NCBI GenBank assembly: GCA_963705545.1
Contig: CAVPJX010000001.1
Span: forward strand, 1-64,000
DNA: 64,000 bases
Direction of reading: 5' to 3'
From: DATBLY01 sp963705545
Lineage (GTDB): Bacteria; Actinomycetota; UBA4738; HRBIN12
Shown here: positions 57,790 through 64,000 of the stretch, piece after piece
How positions within the stretch are numbered: position 1 is the first letter of the stretch
How the letters are laid out: every line of letters starts with the position of its first letter
The notes under the pieces: model-generated
What the model saw: only the letters and a program-made list of their open reading frames with translations
The model's database searches: none
What the model was told of the DNA's origin: nothing
Program-made: the position numbers and the translations under genes

Positions 57790-59954
57790 GGGTTCACGAG
57801 CTGGCGAAAGAGCTCGGCGTCACTAGCAAGGAGCTGCTGGCCGCGCTCGAGCAGATGGGGTCGACCGGGAGGTCGGCCTCATCCAGCGTGCCCGAGGACC
57901 TGATCCCTCGCCTCCGAGCCTCCGGGGGCAAGGCGACCGGCGCGGCCCCCAAACGCCGCGAGGTCCTCGAGCCGCCTCCGGTGCCTCGCAAGCCGAAGCC
58001 GAAACCGAAGCCCGCCGAGAAGAAGGCGGTCGCGGCCCAGGCGCCCGCCGAGCCCGCGGTCGCGACGACGGAGGTCGCCGCGCCGGCGGTCGCGACGACG
58101 GCGGTCGCGGCCCAGGAGGTCGCGGCCCAGCCGGTCGCGGCCACCGCGGCGCCGGTCGCGGCGGTACCCGCCCCGGCGCAAGCGGTCCCGCTGAAACCGT
58201 CGCTGCCCGTGATGCAGTTCGTTCGCGGCTCGACGCCGCAGTCGATCGCCGACAAGCTCGACCGGTCGCCGGCCGACATCGTGAAGATCCTGTTCCTCGC
58301 CGGCGAGATGGCGACCGCGACCACGTCCCTCTCCGACGAGGGGATCGTGCTGATCGCGGACGACCTGGGCTACGCGGCGGAGATCGTCGGTGTGGAGGAC
58401 GAGGAGGAGCCGGAGGAGCTCGAGGCGGAGGACGCCGCGTCGCTCGTGACCCGCCCGCCGGTCGTCACGGTCATGGGTCACGTCGACCACGGCAAGACGA
58501 AGCTCCTCGACGCGATCCGGGAGACCGACGTGGTGGCCGGTGAGTTCGGCGGCATCACCCAGCACATCGGCGCGTATCAGGTCCACGCCGGCGACCGCGA
58601 GATCACGTTCATCGACACGCCGGGCCACGAGGCGTTCACCGCGATGCGCGCGCGGGGCGCCAAGATCACCGATGTCGTGGTCCTGGTGGTGGCGGCCGAC
58701 GACGGCGTGATGCCGCAGACGATCGAGGCGCTCGATCACGCGAAAGCGGCTGGCGTCCCGATCGTGGTGGCCGTGAACAAGATCGACAAGGACGACGCCG
58801 ACCCCGCGCGGGTCCGCCAGCAGATGGTGGAGCAGGGGATCGTTCCGGCGGAGTGGGGCGGCACGTACGAGTTCGTCGACGTCTCCGCCCGCGAGAAGTC
58901 GAACCTCGACACGCTCCTCGAGACGATCCTGCTGGTCGCGGACCTGGAGGAGCTGAAGGGCGTCCCGACCGGGCGCGCCCGCGGCGCCGTGATCGAGGCG
59001 CACCTGGACAAGGGTCGCGGTCCGGTGGCCACGGTCCTCGTCCAGCGGGGGACGCTGGAGGTCGGCGAAGCCCTCGTGGCAGGGACCGTCTACGCGAAGG
59101 TCCGGGCGATGATCGACGAGAACGGGGATCCGGTCGCGAAGGCCGGCCTCTCGAAGCCGGTGGTCGTCCTCGGGTGGAGCGCGGTGCCGGCGTCGGGCGA
59201 CGACTTCCGCCAGGTCGCAGACGAGCGGGAGGCGCGTCACGTGGCGTCCGAGCGCGAGGCGCGGACCCGCGCCGCCGAGCAGGTGGCCACGCGGCCGCCG
59301 ACGCTGTCGGACCTGTTGCGCGCGGCCGAGCGCGCCGAGATCCCCGAGCTGAACCTGGTCGTGAAGACCGACGTGCAGGGGTCGCTCGGCGCCCTCACCG
59401 ACGCGTTGCTCAAGCTGCCGCAGGACGAGGTCCGGGTCAACATCGTGCGGGCGGCGGCCGGGGGGATCACCGGAGACGACGTCTCGCTGGCCCTCACGTC
59501 GAACGCGATCGTGATCGGGTTCAACGTTCGTCCGGACGTGAAGGCCCGCGAGCTCTCCGAACGCGAGGGCGTGGACATCCGCCTGTACCGGGTGATCTAC
59601 GACGCGATCGACGACATCAAGGCGGCGCTATCCGGCATGCTGAAGCCGGAGGAGCAGGAGATCGAGCTGGGTCAGGCGGAGGTGCGCGCGACGTTCCGGG
59701 TTCCGAAGCTCGGCGTGGTCGCCGGCTGCTACGTGACGCAGGGGAACATCCCGCGCGACGCGCAGGCCCGCATCGTTCGCGACGGCATCGTGGTCTACGA
59801 GGGACGGATCGGATCCCTGCGCCGGTTCAAGGACGACGTTCGCGAGGTCGCCCAGGGCTATGAGTGCGGGATCAGCGTCGAGAACTTCCAGGATGTGAAG
59901 GAGGGCGACGTGATCGAAGCCTTCGAGGTCCGCGAGGTGGCACGCTCGATCTAG
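57786..59954 (+). CDS. infB: Translation initiation factor IF-2
   Basis: GTPase that places initiator tRNA on the 30S subunit. N-terminal IF2 motif (VHELAKELGVTSKELLAAL), a low-complexity stretch of VAATT/VAAQ repeats at about 75-135, then the G domain from about 225 (GHVDHGKTKLLDAI, DTPGHEAF, NKIDKDD) and domains II-IV. The length of 722 aa is at the short end for Actinomycetota. Confidence 0.97.
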   Translation: MRVHELAKELGVTSKELLAALEQMGSTGRSASSSVPEDLIPRLRASGGKATGAAPKRREVLEPPPVPRKPKPKPKPAEKKAVAAQAPAEPAVATTEVAAPAVATTAVAAQEVAAQPVAATAAPVAAVPAPAQAVPLKPSLPVMQFVRGSTPQSIADKLDRSPADIVKILFLAGEMATATTSLSDEGIVLIADDLGYAAEIVGVEDEEEPEELEAEDAASLVTRPPVVTVMGHVDHGKTKLLDAIRETDVVAGEFGGITQHIGAYQVHAGDREITFIDTPGHEAFTAMRARGAKITDVVVLVVAADDGVMPQTIEALDHAKAAGVPIVVAVNKIDKDDADPARVRQQMVEQGIVPAEWGGTYEFVDVSAREKSNLDTLLETILLVADLEELKGVPTGRARGAVIEAHLDKGRGPVATVLVQRGTLEVGEALVAGTVYAKVRAMIDENGDPVAKAGLSKPVVVLGWSAVPASGDDFRQVADEREARHVASEREARTRAAEQVATRPPTLSDLLRAAERAEIPELNLVVKTDVQGSLGALTDALLKLPQDEVRVNIVRAAAGGITGDDVSLALTSNAIVIGFNVRPDVKARELSEREGVDIRLYRVIYDAIDDIKAALSGMLKPEEQEIELGQAEVRATFRVPKLGVVAGCYVTQGNIPRDAQARIVRDGIVVYEGRIGSLRRFKDDVREVAQGYECGISVENFQDVKEGDVIEAFEVREVARSI

Positions 59955-59957
59955 GCG

Positions 59958-60251
59958 ATGCTGGTCGCGCTCGAGCGGTTCGACCTGCGGATCCCCGGGT
60001 GCCGCTCGCTCAAGGAGAAGCGCCACGTCGTCAAGGCGCTCACGAACGGCCTGCGATCCACCTTCAACGTCTCGGTCGCCGAGGTGGATCATCACGACCT
60101 GTGGCAACGTTGCGGGCTCGCGGTCGCGACCGTCGCGGGCGAACCGTTCCACGTCCGACGCGTGATCCAGGAGGTCGAGCGGTTCGTCGAGCGCTTCCGC
60201 GAGGTCGACGTGATCGATCGCCAGGTCTCGTTCCACGGACCGGACGACTGA
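59958..60251 (+). CDS. ylxP: YlxP/DUF503 family protein
   Basis: A 97 aa protein between infB and rbfA in many Gram-positive bacteria, with no settled function. The family pattern is clear: RFDLRIPGCRSLKEKRHVVK, then NVSVAEVDHHDLWQRCGLAV. It follows infB after 3 bases. Confidence 0.92.
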   Translation: MLVALERFDLRIPGCRSLKEKRHVVKALTNGLRSTFNVSVAEVDHHDLWQRCGLAVATVAGEPFHVRRVIQEVERFVERFREVDVIDRQVSFHGPDD

Positions 60252-60281
60252 GCCCGGGCGGACGGGCCGAGGCACGGTCGA

Positions 60282-60287
60282 TAGGCT
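60282..60287 (+). promoter_or_regulatory. -10 hexamer TAGGCT of rbfA
   Basis: TAGGCT ends 6 bases before the rbfA ATG at 60294, so rbfA-nrnA-truB may have a promoter separate from infB. Confidence 0.45.
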
Positions 60288-60293
60288 GGCCGT

Positions 60294-60656
60294 ATGCCGC
60301 AAGGACCCCGCACCGACCGGGTCGGCGAGGAGTTCCGTGAGGTCCTCGCCGAGGAGATCCCGCGCCTCAAGGACCCGAGGATCGGGTTCGTGACCGTCAC
60401 CGGAGTGCGGGTGACCGCCGACCTGCGTCACGCCTGGGTCTACTACACGGCGTTCGGCGACGACCAGGCGCGGAGCGCCACGCGCGCCGGGCTGCGGTCC
60501 GCGACGCCACACCTGCGGACGGCGATCGGCAAGCAGGTCCGCCTCAAGTTCCTGCCCGAGCTCGAGTTCGAGGAGGACCGGACGATCGAGTCGGCCGATC
60601 GGATCGACCGCTTGATCGAGGAGCTCCATCGGGAGGCGCCCGATGTCGATCGATGA
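60294..60656 (+). CDS. rbfA: Ribosome-binding factor A
   Basis: Binds immature 30S subunits and helps process 16S rRNA. 120 aa with the KH-like fold signatures DPRIGFVTVTGVRVTADLRH and the C-terminal LKFLPELEFEEDRTIE. nrnA overlaps its end by 14 bases. Confidence 0.95.
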   Translation: MPQGPRTDRVGEEFREVLAEEIPRLKDPRIGFVTVTGVRVTADLRHAWVYYTAFGDDQARSATRAGLRSATPHLRTAIGKQVRLKFLPELEFEEDRTIESADRIDRLIEELHREAPDVDR

Positions 60657-61629
60657 GGCCCTGCGCCGCGCGGCGGCGGTCCTCGGCGACGCGCCCGAGG
60701 TGGACCTCGCCTGTCACGTGAACCCCGACGCGGACGCGCTGGGCTCGATGCTCGGCCTGGCCGCGTTCCTGCGCGCGCGCGGGACCGCGACGACCTGCTC
60801 GTACCCCAACGAGCCGCTGGAGCCGCCGCGGTGGGCCGCGCTCCTCCCCGGCTCGGAGGACCTCGTGGACCTGCATCGGTTCCCGGCCGCTCCGCGGGTG
60901 ATGGTCACCTGCGACTGCGCTTCGTTCGACCGCCTCGGCGGGCTCGGCGGACCGGCGGCGAAGGCGGAGGAGCTGATCTGGATCGACCACCATCGCTCGA
61001 ACGACGGCGTGGGGACGATCCCGTTGATCGACCCGACCGCCTCGTCCACGTGCGAGGTGGTCTTCCGACTCGTCGGCGAGATCGGGGGGCCGATGCCGGA
61101 CGCGACCGCGATCTGCCTGTACGCCGGGCTGGTCACCGACACGGGCCGGTTCCAGTACGAGGCCACCACGCCCGAGACGCTCCGCGTCGCGGCCGCGCTC
61201 CGCGAGCACCCGTTCGATCACTCTGCCCTCGTGCAAGCCCTCTACGAGGACAACCCCCGCGAGTACCTGGGCCTCGTGGCGACCGCGATGGGCCGGCTCG
61301 CCGTCGACCTGGACGGGGATCTGGTCTGGACGTACCTCACGCAGGCGGATCTCGCCGAGGCGGGCGTCCATCCGAGCGAGACCGACGACCTGATCGACGT
61401 GCTGCGGACCGCCCGCGACGTCGACGTCGCCGCGGTGGTGAAGCAGCAGAAGGACGGCCGCTTCAAGGTCAGCGTCCGGTCGCGCGGGGCCCACGACCTG
61501 GCTGCGGTGGCGGCCCGCTTCGGCGGCGGTGGCCACCGGCTCGCGGCGGGATACACGTCCGAGCACGGCCCGGCCGAGACGATCACGCGGCTGGTCGGCG
61601 CGCTCCGGGGCGAACGCGCCGAGCCGTGA
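60643..61629 (+). CDS. nrnA: DHH/DHHA1 nanoRNase/pAp phosphatase
   Basis: Degrades very short RNAs and 3'-phosphoadenosine phosphate, or related linear dinucleotides. 328 aa: His25, Asp29 and Asp31 in HVNPDADALGS, the DHH motif in WIDHHRSND, and the DHHA1 glycine motif FGGGGHRLAAG near the C terminus. It could also remove products of cyclic dinucleotides. truB overlaps by GTGA. Confidence 0.93.
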   Translation: MSIDEALRRAAAVLGDAPEVDLACHVNPDADALGSMLGLAAFLRARGTATTCSYPNEPLEPPRWAALLPGSEDLVDLHRFPAAPRVMVTCDCASFDRLGGLGGPAAKAEELIWIDHHRSNDGVGTIPLIDPTASSTCEVVFRLVGEIGGPMPDATAICLYAGLVTDTGRFQYEATTPETLRVAAALREHPFDHSALVQALYEDNPREYLGLVATAMGRLAVDLDGDLVWTYLTQADLAEAGVHPSETDDLIDVLRTARDVDVAAVVKQQKDGRFKVSVRSRGAHDLAAVAARFGGGGHRLAAGYTSEHGPAETITRLVGALRGERAEP

Positions 61630-62483
61630 GCGATCCCGGGTCCGATGGGCTCCTGCTGATCGACAAGCCGGGCGGGATCACGTCCCACGACGCGATCGAC
61701 CGGATCCGGAGCGCCCTCGGGATCCGCCGGGTCGGCCACGCCGGGACGCTCGATCCGATGGCGACCGGCTTACTGCTGGTGGGGGTGGGCCGGGCGACGA
61801 GGCTCCTGCGGTTCCTGGCCGGCCTCCCCAAGACGTACGAGGGGACGATGCGCCTCGGGATCCGGACCACGACGCTCGACGCCGACGGGGACGCGGTGGG
61901 AGCTCCGGTCGAGGTTGCCGCTTCCGCCGACGACGTCCGTGGCGCCATGGCCGCGCTCGAGGGCGAGTCCCTCCAGCGTCCGCCCGCGTTCTCCGCCGTC
62001 AAGGTCGGGGGGACGAAGCTGTACGAGGCCGCCCGCCGCGGCGTCGAGCTGGAGGCCGAGCCGCGGCCGATCCGCGTGGACCGGTTCGCGCTCGAGGCGT
62101 TCGACGGTGGCGATGCGGCGTTCGTGGTGACCTGCACGAGCGGGACGTACGTGCGCGTCCTCGCGGCGGACGTCGGGGACCGCCTCGGCTGCGGTGCGCA
62201 CCTGGTCCGGCTGCGGCGGACCGCGATCGGGCCGTTCTCGGTGGACGACTCGACCGCTCCGGACGCTCCGGGGACGCCCTGGCCGCTCGCGCGGGCCGTC
62301 GCGCACCTCCCGCGGCTCGGCCTCGACGAGCACGAGGCGACGGCGGCACGGCACGGGCGCATCCTCGGCCCCGCGGGGATCGAGGGGCCGTACGCCGTGT
62401 TCGATCCGGACGGCGGGCTGATCGGCGTCTACGCCGACGAGGGGACGAAGGGCCGCCCCCAGGTCATCCTGGCTCCGACCTGA
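61626..62483 (+). CDS. truB: tRNA pseudouridine-55 synthase TruB
   Basis: Makes pseudouridine 55 in the T loop of tRNAs. 285 aa from the GTG at 61626. The catalytic Asp43 lies in HAGTLDPMATG; the KPGGITSHDAI and CTSGTYVRVLAADVG segments match the family. It ends by overlapping the tail of the PAP2 gene on the other strand by 20 bases. Confidence 0.95.
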   Translation: MSDPGSDGLLLIDKPGGITSHDAIDRIRSALGIRRVGHAGTLDPMATGLLLVGVGRATRLLRFLAGLPKTYEGTMRLGIRTTTLDADGDAVGAPVEVAASADDVRGAMAALEGESLQRPPAFSAVKVGGTKLYEAARRGVELEAEPRPIRVDRFALEAFDGGDAAFVVTCTSGTYVRVLAADVGDRLGCGAHLVRLRRTAIGPFSVDDSTAPDAPGTPWPLARAVAHLPRLGLDEHEATAARHGRILGPAGIEGPYAVFDPDGGLIGVYADEGTKGRPQVILAPT

Positions 62484-63183
62484 TCCGGTGTTCGGCGAAC
62501 AGGTCGCGGATCTCGGTCGTGAGGGCGGCCGCGCCGATCGCGAGGCCCGACCCCAGCAACACGCCGGCGACGACGTCGGAGAACCAGTGCGCGTACAGGT
62601 AGACGCGCGAGAAGGCCATCACGAAGGCGAACCCGGCGGCGATCCACTCCCACACGCGACGCTCGTGGCCGGCCGGCATGAAGGCGAGCACGAGCGCGAC
62701 CGCGGTGGCGGCGCCGGCGACGGCGTGCCCCGACGGGAACGAGAAGCCGACGGTCTCGACGAGGCCGCCGGGTGGCCGACCCCGGTGGAACCAGTCCTTC
62801 AGCCAGCCGAGGATCAGCTCGGAGGCCGCCCACGTGAGCAGGAAGGCGGCGAGGGCGCGCCAGCGCCGCTGGAACGCCAGCACGAGCGACGCGAGCACCC
62901 GGATCGGGATCGTCACGAGGCCCCCGCCGACGACGTTCAGGAACCGGAACACCCACGTCAGCGGGGCGATGCGGATGTCGTCCATCCATCGGTACATGGA
63001 CAGGTCGAACTCGCCGACGAACCGGATCGTCGTCAGCGGCGCCGCGTCGGGCGGATGCCGGCCGACGGCGAACAGGACGAACGCCAGCGACGCCAGCAGG
63101 GCGAAGGCGTACCAGAGCGCGCGGCGATGATCGCGGAGGGCGGGGAGCTCCGGCGTCCGCGAGGTGCCCGCTCCCGCGCTCAC
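62464..63183 (-). CDS. PAP2-family membrane phosphatase
   Basis: A lipid phosphate phosphatase-like protein, 239 aa with five or six membrane helices. The three motifs are intact: KDWFHRGRP, FPSGHAVAG and SRVYLYAHWFSDV. Substrates in this family include undecaprenyl diphosphate and phosphatidic acid; which applies is not clear. The start is a GTG in a GTGA overlap with the preceding gene. Confidence 0.9.
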   Translation of the reverse strand: MSAGAGTSRTPELPALRDHRRALWYAFALLASLAFVLFAVGRHPPDAAPLTTIRFVGEFDLSMYRWMDDIRIAPLTWVFRFLNVVGGGLVTIPIRVLASLVLAFQRRWRALAAFLLTWAASELILGWLKDWFHRGRPPGGLVETVGFSFPSGHAVAGAATAVALVLAFMPAGHERRVWEWIAAGFAFVMAFSRVYLYAHWFSDVVAGVLLGSGLAIGAAALTTEIRDLFAEHRIRSEPG

Positions 63184-63761
63184 CCGTCGCCTCCCGCGCA
63201 CTCCGGGGTGCCCACCCCGCAGAGCGGGAGGCCGAACTCGTCCTCCACCTCCGCGGCCACGGCCGAGCGTGCGATCAAGTCGATCGCCGCGTCGGCCTCG
63301 ATCGCGAGGGACGCGGGGGCATCGGCGACGAAGCGGTACTCGGTGCGCAGGCACCCGCCGGGGAACACGACGAACCTCGTGGCCACGTAGAGCGGCGGAA
63401 GGCTGACCGGGAGCTGGAAGACCTTGGTCCCGCCCTCGCCCGGGCCCGGCGGGACCTCCACGGCGCCCGCCGTTTCGCATCGCTGCACCAGGTCGATCTG
63501 CACGGCGTGGAGTCCGCCGAGGTCCGAATCGAGCCACATCCGCGCGAGGTCCGCCTCCACGAGCGCACCCCCGAACGTCCAACCGGCCGGGATCGCCGTG
63601 ATACACGGGAGCTTCGTCGCGCTCGGGACCGCCTGTGCGATCAGGATCAGCGTGCGGTCGTCCGGCCGGTTGCAGGGTGGGAGCATCGACTGGCTGCTGG
63701 AGCACGCGGGGGCCAGCAGCGACAAGCAGGTCGCCAGCAGGATGACGGCGCGGCGGCTCAC
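63180..63761 (-). CDS. Probable secreted lipoprotein of unknown function
   Basis: A 193 aa protein. The GTG at 63761 overlaps the stop of the gene before it and leads straight into a signal sequence (AVILLATCLSLLAPACSSS). Cys in APAC may be lipidated, although the lipobox is not canonical. The mature part has five further Cys and no known motif. It is the middle gene of a tightly overlapping three-gene operon with the PAP2 phosphatase. Confidence 0.75.
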   Translation of the reverse strand: MSRRAVILLATCLSLLAPACSSSQSMLPPCNRPDDRTLILIAQAVPSATKLPCITAIPAGWTFGGALVEADLARMWLDSDLGGLHAVQIDLVQRCETAGAVEVPPGPGEGGTKVFQLPVSLPPLYVATRFVVFPGGCLRTEYRFVADAPASLAIEADAAIDLIARSAVAAEVEDEFGLPLCGVGTPECAGGDG

Positions 63762-64000
63762 GCGAAGGCCTCCCAGTTCGAGACCACGAACGCGAAAGCG
63801 ATCAGCCCGAGCAGGAGGACGAGCATCGCGAGACCGACGCGGCGCAGGCTCCATCGCTGGATCTTGATCGGATCCCGCGGCGGTGCGAGGGCGCGGAACT
63901 CCTCGAGGAGGTTCCGACCGTCCTGCTTGAGCATCGTCCGCAGCTGCGTGGGGCTCGCGACCCCTCGCGCCGCGGCGAACGCCTCGGCGATCTCGTCGGG
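63758..64000 (-). CDS. C-terminal part of a membrane protein (cut by window end)
   Basis: The last 80 residues of a protein that begins beyond the window. They show a soluble helix (LRTMLKQDGRNLLEEFRALA), a basic stretch (IKIQRWSLRRVG), one membrane helix (LAMLVLLLGLIAFAFVV) and a short end. The rest is missing, so I do not name it; kinases of the ABC1 or Kdo type sometimes end in a single helix like this. It is the first visible gene of the PAP2 operon. Confidence 0.7.
   Translation of the reverse strand, partial: PDEIAEAFAAARGVASPTQLRTMLKQDGRNLLEEFRALAPPRDPIKIQRWSLRRVGLAMLVLLLGLIAFAFVVSNWEAFA

Noticed and set aside
58050..58180. Repeat region in infB as a CRISPR-like array
   Set aside because: It is in-frame Ala/Val/Thr low-complexity coding sequence without unique spacers.

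Overview
This is a GC-rich bacterial chromosome fragment with no rRNA or tRNA genes visible. The gene order is that of Actinomycetota: trmD, rplS, lepB, rnhB and a DUF2469 gene; then yraN, comM, dprA, a tyrosine recombinase and a WhiG-type sigma factor; then rpsB, tsf, pyrH, frr, cdsA, dxr, rseP and ispG; then proS, rimP, nusA, ylxR, infB, ylxP, rbfA, nrnA and truB. DUF2469 next to rnhB and the WhiG-type sigma factor near rpsB point the same way. I cannot place it below phylum; the many fusions and acidic protein tails suggest a poorly sampled lineage. At more than 15 genes a TAnnnT -10 hexamer ends about 6 to 10 bases before the start codon, so many transcripts look leaderless. I used this to choose several starts.

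Layout. 1-6766: trmD, then an insert between trmD and rplS with a Crp-like regulator, a cytoplasmic subtilisin with a GAF protein, an MFS transporter fused to a cyclic-nucleotide-binding domain, two tiny repeat proteins with a DDVEGxK motif, and a second Crp-like regulator. 6767-9094: rplS-lepB-rnhB-DUF2469. 9095-26351: a 17 kb accessory island splitting DUF2469 from yraN. It holds two TIR-transmembrane-WD40 proteins, a second MFS/cyclic-nucleotide fusion, a zinc ribbon/class III cyclase/AAA ATPase/TPR/SLOG-like protein, a secreted protein of unknown role and two tandem TIR/NB-ARC/TPR proteins (one frameshifted). 26352-38451: yraN, a secreted SBBP propeller protein, a PLP decarboxylase, comM-dprA-xer-whiG, an M23 peptidase and two envelope proteins. 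38671-49324: translation, lipid and isoprenoid genes with a two-component system. 49410-53686: a secreted protein, a frameshifted methyltransferase and trpEG with a trp attenuator. 53686-62483: proS and the nusA-infB operon through truB. 62464-64000: a PAP2 phosphatase operon running off the window.

How they may work together. The island pairs enzymes that could make nucleotide signals (four TIR domains, one cyclase with all key catalytic residues) with domains that could sense them (a SLOG-like domain and, across the window, four cyclic-nucleotide-binding domains with intact phosphate-binding Glu and Arg). One TIR-WD40 gene is 5 bp from the cyclase/SLOG gene. An immune or stress-signalling role is inference; no function is proven here.

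No gene-free stretch exceeds 300 bases. The longest are 5259-5519 (an inverted repeat and promoter candidates), 38452-38670 (rpsB leader) and 53423-53685 (trp leader and two promoters). I saw no CRISPR array, insertion sequence or replication origin.
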